From assembly GCF_002157355.1 (NCBI RefSeq), contig NZ_LYMK01000051.1:1-45965 (forward strand): 45,965 nucleotides of DNA. The letters run 5' to 3'. Positions 24,769-33,862 of this stretch are shown one piece after another (position 1 is the stretch's first letter; each line of letters opens with the position of its first letter). This DNA is from Variovorax sp. JS1663 (lineage in GTDB: Bacteria > Pseudomonadota > Gammaproteobacteria > Burkholderiales > Burkholderiaceae_C). The notes beneath the pieces were generated by a model that saw only the letters and a program-made list of their open reading frames with translations, searched no databases and was not told where the DNA came from. Both the position numbers and the translations under genes were made by a program.

Positions 24769-25920
24769 ATGAAAGTCACGACCCGGATCCGTGCCCTCGC
24801 GGGCATCGCCTTCGCCCTGAGCGCCGCGGGCGCCGCGTGGGCGGCCGACTACAAGGTCGGCTTCATCACCTCGCTGTCGGGGCCGGTGTCCTCGCTGGGC
24901 ATCCCCTACGAGAAGGGCATGAAGGCCGCGCTGTCCTACAAGTCGGAGCTGAACGGCCGCAAGATCCAACTGGTCCAGCTCGACGACGCCTCCGATCCGT
25001 CCACCGCCGCGCGCAACGCACGCAAGATGATCGACGAGGACAAGGTCGACGTGATCATCGGCACCGCCGGCTCGCCCGGTGCGCTGGCCATCGCCGCGGT
25101 GGCGCGCGAAACCAAGACGCCGCTGATCTCCATCGCCAACGCCAACCTGCCCGGCGAGGAGGGCTCGTGGATGGTCACGCTCCCGCAGCCCGCGCCGCTG
25201 ATGCTCAGCGCGGTGGTCGAGCAGATGAAGAAGTCCGGTGTGAAGACGGTGGGCTACATCGGCTTCTCCGACGCCTGGGGCGACCTGGTCTACGACGCGC
25301 TGACCAAGAGCGCGCCGGCCGCCGGCATCAAGGTGGTGAGCAACGAGCGCTATGCGCGTGCCGACGCCTCGGTCACCGGCCAGGTGCTGAAGATTGTGGC
25401 GCTCAAGCCCGATGCGGTGATCACCGGCACCTCGGGCACGCCGGGCGCGCTGCCCTACCTCGCGCTGCAGGAGCGCGGCTACAAGGGCCAGATCTACGGC
25501 ATGCACGCGCTGATCAATCCCGACTTCGTGCGCGTTGGTGGCAACGCGGTCGAAGGCCTGCTGGCGCCCACGGGGCCGGTGATCGTGGCCGAGCAGCTGC
25601 CCGATTCGAACCCCATCCGCAAGACCTCGATGGACTTCCGCGCCGCCTACCAGAAGGCCAACGGCGCCGCGCCCACCGACGCCTTCTCGGCCTACACCTT
25701 CGACGCCTGGCTGCTGTTCCTCGACGCCGCCCAGCGCACCAAGGCCGAGCCGGGCACGCCCGCCTTCCGCGCGGCCCTGCGCGACTCGATCGTCAGCACC
25801 AAGGAGCTGGTGGGCACGCACAGCGTCTACAACTTCAAGCCGACCGACCGCTATGGCTCGGACGACCGTTCGCGCGTCGTCGTCAAGCTCGAAAAAGGCC
25901 AGTGGAAGCTGGTCCCCTGA
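24769..25920 (+). CDS. ABC transporter substrate-binding protein 1 (LivK/LivJ-like)
   Basis: A 383-residue periplasmic type-I binding protein. It has a signal peptide with likely cleavage at AWA|AD (after residue 25), then the LivK-like core (KVGFITSLSGPVSSLGIPYEKGMKAAL; LDDASDPSTAARNARK; GYIGFSDAWGDLVYDAL). AAGGAG lies 8 nt before the ATG. Family members bind branched-chain amino acids but also many aromatic acids; with this neighbourhood, IAA or a breakdown product is likely. It is one of three paralogues that flank Rieske pair 2. Confidence 0.9.
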   Translation: MKVTTRIRALAGIAFALSAAGAAWAADYKVGFITSLSGPVSSLGIPYEKGMKAALSYKSELNGRKIQLVQLDDASDPSTAARNARKMIDEDKVDVIIGTAGSPGALAIAAVARETKTPLISIANANLPGEEGSWMVTLPQPAPLMLSAVVEQMKKSGVKTVGYIGFSDAWGDLVYDALTKSAPAAGIKVVSNERYARADASVTGQVLKIVALKPDAVITGTSGTPGALPYLALQERGYKGQIYGMHALINPDFVRVGGNAVEGLLAPTGPVIVAEQLPDSNPIRKTSMDFRAAYQKANGAAPTDAFSAYTFDAWLLFLDAAQRTKAEPGTPAFRAALRDSIVSTKELVGTHSVYNFKPTDRYGSDDRSRVVVKLEKGQWKLVP

Positions 25921-25927
25921 AAGCAAA

Positions 25928-26024
25928 GCTCGCCCCCAGGCTTGCTCACTTCGTGTAGCCGCCAACCCCCTCACCGGGGGCAACACCAGCGGCCCGGCAA
26001 AGCCGGTTCCGCGGTGTTCCCCGA
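25928..26024. repeat. Hairpin-rich intergenic repeat element (Comamonadaceae type)
   Basis: The gap between binding-protein genes 1 and 2 holds CCCCC-TCACC-GGGGG (25966-25980), followed by a compound hairpin: outer arms AACACC-GCGG (25982-25992) and CCGC-GGTGTT (26009-26018), inner stem CCGGC-AAA-GCCGG (25994-26006). I recall very similar elements scattered between genes in Variovorax/Acidovorax-type genomes. It may terminate or attenuate transcription or stabilise mRNA ends. Only one copy is seen in this window. Confidence 0.65.
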
Positions 26025-26051
26025 ATGGCCCTGACCTATTGGAACAATGAG

Positions 26052-27197
26052 ATGAAACGAACGCTCCTCCAGCTTGTCGGCCTCACGGCCATCGCCTTTG
26101 CAGCAGCCCAGGCCACCGCGGCCGACCTGAAGATCGGCTTCATCAGCTCGCTCTCGGGCCCGGTCTCGGCGCTCGGCATTCCCTACGAGAAGGGCATCCG
26201 CGCCGCGATCGCCGAGCATCCGCAGCTGGCCGGCCGCAAGGTCGAACTGATCGTGCTCGACGATGCCTCCGACCCGACCACTGCCGGGCGCAATGCCCGC
26301 AAGCTGGTGGTGGAGGACAAGGTGGACGTGCTGATCGGCAGCTCCGGCGTGCCCAACGCCATGGCCATCGCCGCCGTGGCGCGCGAGACCAACACGCCGC
26401 TGATCTCGCCCACGCCGGTCACCATTCCCGGCCCCGAGGGCGCGTGGACCGTGACCGTCTCGCAGCCCTTCCCGCTGATGGTGGCCGGCGTCGTCGAGCG
26501 CATGAAGACGTCGGGCGTGAAGACGGTCGCCTTCATCGGCTTCTCCGACGCGCTGGGCGACCTGGCCTACGACTCGCTGGTCAAGAGCGCGGAGCCGGCC
26601 GGCATCAAGGTCGTGGCCAACGAGCGCTATGCGCGCACCGATTCGTCGGTCGCGGGGCAGGTGCTGAAGATCATCTCGGCCCGGCCCGACGCGGTCTTTG
26701 CCGGCAACTCCGGAACGCCCGGCGCGCTGCCCTACCTGGGCCTGGCCGAGCGCGGCTACAAAGGCCGGATCTATGGCACGCACGGCCTGATCAACGCCGA
26801 CTTCGTGCGCGTGGGCGGCGCCTCGATCGAGGGCCTGCAGGTGCCCAGCGGTCCGGTGCTGGTGGCCGACCAGCTGCCGGCCGACAACCCGATCAAGAAG
26901 GTGTCGATGAACTTCCGCGGCGCCTACCAGAAGGTGCACGGCGCGGTGCCCACCGATGCCTTCTCCTCCTACACCTACGACGCCTACCTGCTGCTGGCCG
27001 ATGCGGCCTCGCGCACCAAGGGCGAGCCCGGCACGCCGGCCTACCGCACCGCGCTGCGCGATGCGATCGTGAGCACCAAGGAGCTGGTGGGCACGCACGG
27101 CGTCTACAACTTCAAGCCGGACAACCGCTACGGGTCGGACCAGCGCGCCGTGGTGGTGGTGCGCATGGAAAAGGGCCAGTGGAAGCTGGTGCCCTAG
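26052..27197 (+). CDS. ABC transporter substrate-binding protein 2 (LivK/LivJ-like)
   Basis: A 381-residue paralogue of the preceding binding protein, with a signal peptide (probable cleavage ATA|AD after residue 23) and the same core (IGFISSLSGPVSALGIPYEKGIRAAI; LDDASDPTTAGRNARKLV). The start at 26052 (MKRTLLQ) fits a signal peptide; a longer in-frame start at 26025 adds residues that make poor leader sequence. The ligand-contact region differs from copy 1 (SPTPVTIPGPEG versus SIANANLPGEEG), so specificity may differ. Confidence 0.88.
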   Translation: MKRTLLQLVGLTAIAFAAAQATAADLKIGFISSLSGPVSALGIPYEKGIRAAIAEHPQLAGRKVELIVLDDASDPTTAGRNARKLVVEDKVDVLIGSSGVPNAMAIAAVARETNTPLISPTPVTIPGPEGAWTVTVSQPFPLMVAGVVERMKTSGVKTVAFIGFSDALGDLAYDSLVKSAEPAGIKVVANERYARTDSSVAGQVLKIISARPDAVFAGNSGTPGALPYLGLAERGYKGRIYGTHGLINADFVRVGGASIEGLQVPSGPVLVADQLPADNPIKKVSMNFRGAYQKVHGAVPTDAFSSYTYDAYLLLADAASRTKGEPGTPAYRTALRDAIVSTKELVGTHGVYNFKPDNRYGSDQRAVVVVRMEKGQWKLVP

Positions 27198-27228
27198 CAA
27201 GCGACTCACCGAGCGCGCCTTCGTCATC

Positions 27229-28545
27229 ATGAGCCGCTACCGCGACCATCCCGACGCCATCCGCGCGCTGGTCCAGGAAGACCGCGTGCATCGCGACCTG
27301 TACCTGAGCGACGAGCTGTTCGCGCTGGAGCAGGAGCGCTTCTTCGCCGGCACCTGGCTCTACGTGGGCCACGCAAGCCAGGTGCCCAATCCGGGCGACT
27401 ACTGGTCGCTCGAGCTGGCGGGCCGGCCGGTGATGATGGTGCGCCAGGCCGACGGCGCGGTGCGGGTGCTCTACAACCGCTGCGCCCACAAGGGCAGCCG
27501 GCTGGTCAGCGACGAGAGCGGCAACGTGGGCAAGTTCTTCCGCTGCCCCTACCACGCCTGGACCTACAAGCTCGACGGCGCGCCGCTCGCGCTGCCGCTC
27601 AAGGCCGGCTACGAAGGCACGCGGCTGAAGGAATGCGAGTCGGGCCAGGGCCTGGTCGAGCTGAAGAACACGGCCCTCTACCGTGACTTCGTGTTCGTGC
27701 GCCTCGCGGAGCAGGGGCCGGGCTTCGAGGAGTACTTCGGCGAGGTGCTGGGCGCGATCGACAACATGGTCGACCGCTCGCCCGAGGGCAAGCTCACGGT
27801 CGGCGGCGGGGTGCTGCGCAATGTCATCCATTGCAACTGGAAGATGTATCTGGAGAACATCAACGACACGGTGCATCCGATGTCCACCCACGAGTCGGCC
27901 ACGCAGGCGGCGAACGGGCTGTGGCAGGGCCGCGCGCCGGACGAGCCCAAGCCGATGGCGATGGAGCAGATCCTGCCCTTCGGCGCCGGCTACGAGTTCT
28001 TCGACAAGATGGGCGGGCGCGTGTTCGCCAACGGCCACAGCGTGCTGGGCGTCAACTTCAGCATCCACTCCAACTACGCGCAGCTGCCCGACTACGAGGC
28101 GGCGATGCGCGAGGCGCACGGCGCCGAGCGCGCCATCGCGATCCTGCAGCGCTCGCCGCAGAACTCGGTGCTCTTCCCGAGCCTCTCGGTGAAGGGCTCG
28201 CCCCAGGCGATCCGCGTGATCCGCCCGCTGGCGGCCAACCGCACGCTGATCGAGGCCTGGAGCTTCCGCGCGGCCGGCGCGCCCGATCTCCTGTTCGAAC
28301 GCGCGATGACCTACAACCGCCTGGTCTTCTCGCCCATGTCGGTGGTGGCGCACGACGACGTGCACCTGTTCGAGAGCATGCAGCGCGGGCTGGCGGCCGA
28401 GGGCAACGAGTGGGTGAGCCTGCACCGCAACTTCGATCCGGCCGAGCTGTCGCAGGACACGATCACCACCAACGGCACCAACGAGCTGCTGATGCGCAAC
28501 CAGTTCCGCGCGTGGGCGAAGTTCATGACGGAGCCCGGCCCATGA
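27229..28545 (+). CDS. Rieske ring-hydroxylating oxygenase, alpha subunit 2
   Basis: A 438-residue paralogue of alpha subunit 1 with the same ligand numbering: Rieske Cys85/His87 and Cys106/His109, and mononuclear iron Asp213, His216, His221 (NDTVHPMSTHES). Divergence concentrates after residue ~110 and around the active site, suggesting a related but distinct substrate, for example the second hydroxylation (oxindole-acetate to dioxindole-acetate) or anthranilate. No reductase accompanies it; the one at 16223 is the likely electron donor. It lies 31 nt after binding protein 2. Confidence 0.91.
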   Translation: MSRYRDHPDAIRALVQEDRVHRDLYLSDELFALEQERFFAGTWLYVGHASQVPNPGDYWSLELAGRPVMMVRQADGAVRVLYNRCAHKGSRLVSDESGNVGKFFRCPYHAWTYKLDGAPLALPLKAGYEGTRLKECESGQGLVELKNTALYRDFVFVRLAEQGPGFEEYFGEVLGAIDNMVDRSPEGKLTVGGGVLRNVIHCNWKMYLENINDTVHPMSTHESATQAANGLWQGRAPDEPKPMAMEQILPFGAGYEFFDKMGGRVFANGHSVLGVNFSIHSNYAQLPDYEAAMREAHGAERAIAILQRSPQNSVLFPSLSVKGSPQAIRVIRPLAANRTLIEAWSFRAAGAPDLLFERAMTYNRLVFSPMSVVAHDDVHLFESMQRGLAAEGNEWVSLHRNFDPAELSQDTITTNGTNELLMRNQFRAWAKFMTEPGP

Positions 28546-29006
28546 GCGATGCGATCGACTTCGTCGTCGCCGAGGCCGCGCTGCTCGATGCGGGGCGCTT
28601 CGACGACTGGCTCGCGCTCTTCGCCGAGGATGGCCGCTACTGGATTCCCTTGCTGGGTGCGGCCCAGGCCGATCCGCAGTCGCACAACTCGCTCGCATAC
28701 GAAGACCGCCTGCTTCTGCAATTGCGCATCGACCGCCTGAAGAACCCGCGGGCCCACTCGCAGCATCCGAAGAGCCATTGCCAGCATGTGCTGCAGCGCC
28801 CGGTGGTAGAGCGCGAGGGTGAGGCCGAAGTCGACCTGGCCACGCCCTTCGTCTACGTCGAATCGCGCGGCGAGGACCAGTTGCTGCTCGCCGGCACCTG
28901 CCGCCACCGCCTGATGCGCAGCGGCGAACGCTTCCTGATCCGCCAGAAGCGCGTCGACCTGCTCAACGCCGGCCGTGCGCTGCCGGCCATCCAGTTGTTC
29001 ATCTGA
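28542..29006 (+). CDS. Rieske oxygenase, beta subunit 2
   Basis: A 154-residue small subunit paralogous to that at 18534 (IDFVVAEAALLDAGRFDDWLALFAEDGRYWIP; LRIDRLKNPRAHSQHPKSHCQHVLQ; C-terminus RVDLLNAGRALPAIQLFI). ATGA overlap with its alpha subunit. No cofactor ligands are expected. Confidence 0.9.
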   Translation: MSDAIDFVVAEAALLDAGRFDDWLALFAEDGRYWIPLLGAAQADPQSHNSLAYEDRLLLQLRIDRLKNPRAHSQHPKSHCQHVLQRPVVEREGEAEVDLATPFVYVESRGEDQLLLAGTCRHRLMRSGERFLIRQKRVDLLNAGRALPAIQLFI

Positions 29007-29032
29007 CCCATTCCACTTCCAGGAGCCACGAC

Positions 29033-30193
29033 ATGACGAAGAGCTTGATGCAGACCCTGGCGCGCAGCGCCCTGGCCGCGGCCGTTGCCGCCGGATTCGC
29101 GGTGACCGCGCTGGCGGCCGATCTGAAGGTGGGGCTGAGCGTCTCGCTCTCCGGCCCCAACTCCTCGCTGGGCGTGCCCTATGCCAAGGGCATGCAGGCC
29201 GCGCTGGCCTACAAGGGCGATGTCAACGGCCGCAAGATCCAGCTGATCGTGCTCGACGACGGCTCCGATCCCACCACCGCCGGCCGCAACGCGCGCAAGC
29301 TGGTGGACGAGGAGAAGGTGGACATCCTGATGGGCACCTCCGGCGTCCCCGCCGCCATCGCGATGGCGCAGGTGGGCCGCGATGCCAAGGTGCCGATGAT
29401 CGGCCTCACGCCGATCCAGCTCGACCCGGCGGAGAACGGCTGGGTCTTCACCGTCGCCCAGCCCACGCAGCTGATGATCGACGCGGTGGTCGAGCGCATG
29501 AAGAAGGACGGCATCAAGACCGTCGGCTACATCGGCTTCTCCGACGCCTGGGGCGACCTGGTCTACAACGCGCTGATGAAGTCGGCGCCGGCGGCCGGCA
29601 TCAAGGTGCTGGGCAACGAGCGCTATGCACGCGCCGATGCCTCCGTCACCGGCCAGGTGCTGAAGCTGCTCGCGCTGAAGCCTGACGCGGTGATGACCGG
29701 CGGTGCCGGCACGCCCGGCGCGCTGCCCTTCCTGGCCTTGCAGGAGCGCGGCTTCAAGGGGCCGGTGTACGGGCAGCACGGCCTGATCAATCCCGACTTC
29801 GTGCGCGTGGTCGGTGCAGCCGGGCAGGGCGCGCTGATGCCGACCGGCCCGGTGATCGTGGCCGAGCAGCTGCCGGCCGACTATCCGACCAAGAAGATCG
29901 CGATGGACTTCCGCGCTGCCTTCCAGAAGGTCAACAACGCGCCCACCAGCGATGCCTTCTCGGCCTATTCTTTCGACGGCTGGCTGGTCTTCCTCAATGC
30001 GGCGGCGCGCGCCAAGGGCGAGCCCGGCACACCCGAGTTCCGGCAATCGCTGCGCGACGCGATCGCCAGCACCAAGGAAGTGGTGGGCACGCACGGCGTC
30101 TACAACTTCAAGCCCGGCGATCTCTATGGCGTGGACGAACGTGCCCGCGTCATCGTGAAGCTGGAGAACGGCCAGTGGAAGCTGGCCAACTGA
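29033..30193 (+). CDS. ABC transporter substrate-binding protein 3 (LivK/LivJ-like)
   Basis: A 386-residue third paralogue with a signal peptide (cleavage likely ALA|AD after residue 28) and the core KVGLSVSLSGPNSSLGVPYAKGMQAAL; LDDGSDPTTAGRNARKLV. CAGGAG precedes the ATG. It lies directly before the permease genes (47-nt gap), the normal place for the cognate binding protein, so it may be the ancestral copy of the three. Confidence 0.9.
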   Translation: MTKSLMQTLARSALAAAVAAGFAVTALAADLKVGLSVSLSGPNSSLGVPYAKGMQAALAYKGDVNGRKIQLIVLDDGSDPTTAGRNARKLVDEEKVDILMGTSGVPAAIAMAQVGRDAKVPMIGLTPIQLDPAENGWVFTVAQPTQLMIDAVVERMKKDGIKTVGYIGFSDAWGDLVYNALMKSAPAAGIKVLGNERYARADASVTGQVLKLLALKPDAVMTGGAGTPGALPFLALQERGFKGPVYGQHGLINPDFVRVVGAAGQGALMPTGPVIVAEQLPADYPTKKIAMDFRAAFQKVNNAPTSDAFSAYSFDGWLVFLNAAARAKGEPGTPEFRQSLRDAIASTKEVVGTHGVYNFKPGDLYGVDERARVIVKLENGQWKLAN

Positions 30194-30240
30194 GGCCGCG
30201 CTGGCGGCAATCCCACGGGAACTGAGCGGAGGAATTCTTC

Positions 30241-31296
30241 ATGACACCGGACGTGGCACTAATCCTGGGCATCGACGGCCTGGCGAACGGCGCTGTTTAT
30301 CTTCTGGCCGGGCTGGGACTGGTGCTGATCTTCTCGGTCACGCGCGTGGTCTTCGTGCCCTTCGGCGATGTCGCGGCCTTCGCGGCGTTGACGCTGGCCG
30401 CCTTCGAGACCGGCCGCGTGCCGCCGACCATCGGCCTGGTGATGGTGCTCACGCTGCTGGCGCTGCTGACCGAGATCGGCAGTCTGCTGCGGCGCGGCGA
30501 GACCGCGCGCATCCCCAAGGCCCTGCTGGGCTGGGGCGTGCTGCCGCTCGTGCCCTGCCTGCTGGCGTGGCTGGCCAGCCGCCCCGGCGTGCCGGCCCCC
30601 GTGCACATCGCCACCGCGGTGCTGCTGGTGGTGCCGATTGCGCCGCTGCTGGCCCGCGTGGTGTTCCAGCCGATCGCCGATGCCTCGGTGCTGGTGCTGC
30701 TGATCGTCTCGCTGGCGCTGCACTTCCTGCTGTCGGGCCTGGGCTTGCTGTTCTTCGGCCCCGAGGGCTCGCGCACGCAGCCGCTGGCCAGCGGCTCGCT
30801 GCCGCTGGGCGACGGCTTCACGGTGAGCGGGCAGGTGATCCTGATGGTGAGCGCGGCGATCGTGCTGAGCGGCCTGTTCTTCCTGGTCTTCGAACGCACG
30901 GTGGCCGGCAAGGCGCTGCGTGCCACCGCCGTCAACCGCGTCGGCGCGCGGCTGGTCGGCATCCGGCCGGCGCGCACGGCGCTCTTGGCCTACGGCTGCG
31001 CCTCGCTGCTCGCGGGACTGATCGGCGTGCTGATCGCGCCGGTCACCACCATGTACTACGACTCCGGCTTCATCATCGGCCTCAAGGCCTTCGTGGCGGC
31101 CATCATCGGCGGGCTGGTCAGCTACCCGATGACGGCCATCGGCGCGCTGGCGGTCGGCGTGGTCGAGAGCTTCGCCTCCTTCTGGAGCGGGGCGTTGAAG
31201 GATGTGATCGTCTTCAGTCTGCTGATCCCGGTGCTGATGCTGCGCTCGTTCATGAGCGTGCATTCGGAAGAGGAAGAAGAGGAGGTGGACCAATGA
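30241..31296 (+). CDS. ABC transporter permease (LivH-like)
   Basis: A 351-residue inner-membrane protein with about eight to nine hydrophobic segments, beginning LGIDGLANGAVYLLAGLGLVLIFSVTRVV, the usual LivH N-terminus. It has a typical EAA-like loop (VAGKALRATAVNRVGARLVGIRP) and ends in an acidic tail (EEEEEEVDQ). GCGGAGGA lies 7 nt before the ATG. It pairs with the LivM-type domain downstream to form the channel. Confidence 0.9.
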   Translation: MTPDVALILGIDGLANGAVYLLAGLGLVLIFSVTRVVFVPFGDVAAFAALTLAAFETGRVPPTIGLVMVLTLLALLTEIGSLLRRGETARIPKALLGWGVLPLVPCLLAWLASRPGVPAPVHIATAVLLVVPIAPLLARVVFQPIADASVLVLLIVSLALHFLLSGLGLLFFGPEGSRTQPLASGSLPLGDGFTVSGQVILMVSAAIVLSGLFFLVFERTVAGKALRATAVNRVGARLVGIRPARTALLAYGCASLLAGLIGVLIAPVTTMYYDSGFIIGLKAFVAAIIGGLVSYPMTAIGALAVGVVESFASFWSGALKDVIVFSLLIPVLMLRSFMSVHSEEEEEEVDQ

Positions 31297-33134
31297 GCGC
31301 CGCACCCACACCCGGCGTGTTCGCCGAGTCGGCGGCGCCGGCCGTCGCACCTGCCCGCCGCGGGTCCAGGCGCCTGCTCTGGATCGGTCTGCTGGTCGTC
31401 GTGCTGGCGCTGGTGCCGCTCCTGGCCGGCAACTTCACCGTCTCGCTGCTCAACGACATCGGCATCGGCGCGCTGGTCGCGCTGGGGCTGGTGCTGCTGA
31501 CCGGCATCGGCGGCGCCACCTCCTTCGGGCAGGCGGCCTTCGTCGGCATCGCGGCCTATGCGACGGCCTGGCTCAGCACCACCCAAGGCTTCTCGCCGTG
31601 GATCGGCCTGTTCTTCGCGCTGGCGCTGACGGGCCTGTCGGCGCTTGCCATCGGGCTGCTGACGCTGCGCCTGGGTGGGCACTTCCTGCCGCTGTCCACC
31701 ATCGCCTGGGGGCTGTCGATCGCGATGCTGTTCGGCAACGTCGACGCGCTGGGGCGCCATACCGGCCTGTCGAACATCCCGCCACTCACCATCGGCGGAC
31801 TGTCGCTGGCCGATCCGCGCGCGATCTTCTACCTGATCTGGGCCTTGGTCGGCCTGGCACTCCTGTTCAGCCACAACCTGCTGCAGTCGCGGCCGGGCCG
31901 CGCGATCCGCAGCCTGCGCGGCGGTGCGATCCTGCTGGCCAGCGTGGGCGAGGATGCCTACCGCGTGCGGCTCACGCTGTTCGTGACGGCGGCGCTGTTC
32001 GCCGGGCTCGCCGGCTGGCTCTATGCGCACATGAACCGCTTCGTCAGCCCCTCGCCCTTCGACGTGCGCGCCAGCATCGAGTACCTGCTGATGGCGGTGG
32101 CCGGCGGGCTCGGCAACCTCGCGGGCGCGCTGGTCGGCTCGGCGCTGGTGCTGATCCTCAAGAACGGCCTGCAGGACGTGCTGCCCCTGCTGACCCAGCG
32201 CGCCGGCCAGCTCGAGGCGGTGGCCTTCGCGGTGCTCTTCATCCTGCTGCTGCACTTCGCGCGCGGCGGCGTGATGGGCTTCGTGCGGCGCTTCACCCGC
32301 GGCCGTGTCGCGCCCCCGCCGCGCGAGCTGGCGATGCCGGCCGAGCCGCTGCCGCACCGCACGCTGCCCGAGCGTGGCACGCCGATCCTGTCGGTGACCG
32401 GCGCGGTCAAGCGCTTCGGCGGGCTGGTGGCCGTCAACGACGTCAGCTTCGAGGTCAAGGCCGGCGAGATCATGGGCCTGATCGGCCCCAACGGCGCCGG
32501 CAAGTCCACCATGTTCAACCTGCTGACCTGCACGCTGCCGATGACGGCCGGCCAGGTGCGCTTCCTCGGCCACGACATCGCCGGCATGCCGCAGCGCAAG
32601 GTGGCGCGGCTGGGGCTGGCGCGCACCTTCCAGCACGTGAAACTGCGGCCGCACATGACGCTGCTGGACAACGTGGCGCTGGGCGCGCATTCGCGCACCA
32701 CCTCGGGCGTGCTGAAGGCGGGCCTCAGGCTGGACCGCGCCGAGGAGCGCCAGATCCTGCAGGAGGCCCAGCGCCAGCTCGACCGCATCGGCCTGGGCGA
32801 TCGCGCGCACGAGCTCGCGGGCAGCCTGCCGCTGGGCACCCAACGCATCCTGGAGATCGCGCGCGCGCTGGCCGCCGACCCGGTGCTGCTGGTGCTCGAC
32901 GAGCCTGCCGCAGGCCTGCGGCGCAAGGAGAAGATGGCCCTGGGCGACCTGCTGCGCAAGCTGCGCGAGGAGGGCGTGACCATCCTGATCGTCGAGCACG
33001 ACATGGACTTCGTGATGAAACTGGTGGATCGCTTGGTGGTGATGAACTTCGGATCCAAGCTGGTCGAGGGCGTGCCCTCGGCGGTGCGGGCGGACGAGCG
33101 CGTGCAGGCCGCGTACCTGGGGAGCGTGGTATGA
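31293..33134 (+). CDS. Fused ABC permease (LivM) and ATPase (LivG)
   Basis: A 613-residue fusion. Residues ~30-335 are a LivM-type permease (FTVSLLNDIGIGALVALGLVLLTGIGGATSFGQAAF; EDAYRVRLTLFV loop). Residues ~365-613 are a LivG-type ATPase with Walker A GPNGAGKST and Walker B LLVLDEP. The signature region reads AGSLPLGTQRILEIARAL, so the usual LSGGQ is PLGTQ, normal for LivG. Start ATGA overlap with the permease gene. Such fusions occur in Burkholderiales. Confidence 0.92.
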   Translation: MSAAPTPGVFAESAAPAVAPARRGSRRLLWIGLLVVVLALVPLLAGNFTVSLLNDIGIGALVALGLVLLTGIGGATSFGQAAFVGIAAYATAWLSTTQGFSPWIGLFFALALTGLSALAIGLLTLRLGGHFLPLSTIAWGLSIAMLFGNVDALGRHTGLSNIPPLTIGGLSLADPRAIFYLIWALVGLALLFSHNLLQSRPGRAIRSLRGGAILLASVGEDAYRVRLTLFVTAALFAGLAGWLYAHMNRFVSPSPFDVRASIEYLLMAVAGGLGNLAGALVGSALVLILKNGLQDVLPLLTQRAGQLEAVAFAVLFILLLHFARGGVMGFVRRFTRGRVAPPPRELAMPAEPLPHRTLPERGTPILSVTGAVKRFGGLVAVNDVSFEVKAGEIMGLIGPNGAGKSTMFNLLTCTLPMTAGQVRFLGHDIAGMPQRKVARLGLARTFQHVKLRPHMTLLDNVALGAHSRTTSGVLKAGLRLDRAEERQILQEAQRQLDRIGLGDRAHELAGSLPLGTQRILEIARALAADPVLLVLDEPAAGLRRKEKMALGDLLRKLREEGVTILIVEHDMDFVMKLVDRLVVMNFGSKLVEGVPSAVRADERVQAAYLGSVV

Positions 33135-33862
33135 CGGCGATGCTGGAGATCGGCGACCTGCACGTCTCGTATGGGCAGGTCGACGCCGTGCGCGGCGTCT
33201 CGCTCAACCTGGAGCATGGCCAGATCATCTCGGTCATCGGTCCCAATGGCGCCGGCAAGACCACGCTGCTTGCAGCCGCCATGGGCCTGCTGCCCTGCAA
33301 GGGCACGCTGCGCTTCGAGGGCGAGGACCTGCATGGCCTGGACGTGGAGGCGCGCGTGGAGCGCGGCCTGTGCCTGGTGCCGGAGAAGCGCGAGCTCTTC
33401 GGCGAGCTCAGCGTGCTCGACAACCTGCAGCTCGGCGCCTTCGGCAGCAAGCTGCGCAGCGATGCCCTGAAGAAGCGCCTGCAGTCGGTCTACGACCGCT
33501 TCCCGCGCCTGGCGGAACGCCGTGCCCAGCGCGCCGACACGCTCTCGGGCGGCGAGCGCCAGATGCTGGCGGTGGGCCGCGCGCTGATGTCCGCGCCACG
33601 CCTGCTGATGCTGGACGAGCCCAGCCTGGGCCTGGCGCCGCTGATCGTGCGCGACATCCTCGCCATCGTGCGCAAGCTGCGCGAGGACGGTGTCTCGATC
33701 CTGCTGGTGGAGCAGAACGCGCGTGCTGCGCTGGAAAGCTCGGACCACGGCTACGTGCTGGAGACCGGCGAGATCGCGCTCACCGGCGCCTCGCAGGAAC
33801 TGGCCAGCGATCCGCGCGTGCAGGCCACCTACCTCGGCGGGGGCACGCACGATGACGACTGA
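33131..33862 (+). CDS. ABC transporter ATPase (LivF-like)
   Basis: A 243-residue ATPase: Walker A GPNGAGKTT, signature LSGGERQM, Walker B LLMLDEPSLGLAP, H-loop region ILLVEQNARAAL. It completes a LivHMGF-type importer. The ATGA overlap with the upstream gene and an 11-nt overlap with the downstream ligase show that uptake and activation are coexpressed. Confidence 0.93.
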   Translation: MTAMLEIGDLHVSYGQVDAVRGVSLNLEHGQIISVIGPNGAGKTTLLAAAMGLLPCKGTLRFEGEDLHGLDVEARVERGLCLVPEKRELFGELSVLDNLQLGAFGSKLRSDALKKRLQSVYDRFPRLAERRAQRADTLSGGERQMLAVGRALMSAPRLLMLDEPSLGLAPLIVRDILAIVRKLREDGVSILLVEQNARAALESSDHGYVLETGEIALTGASQELASDPRVQATYLGGGTHDDD

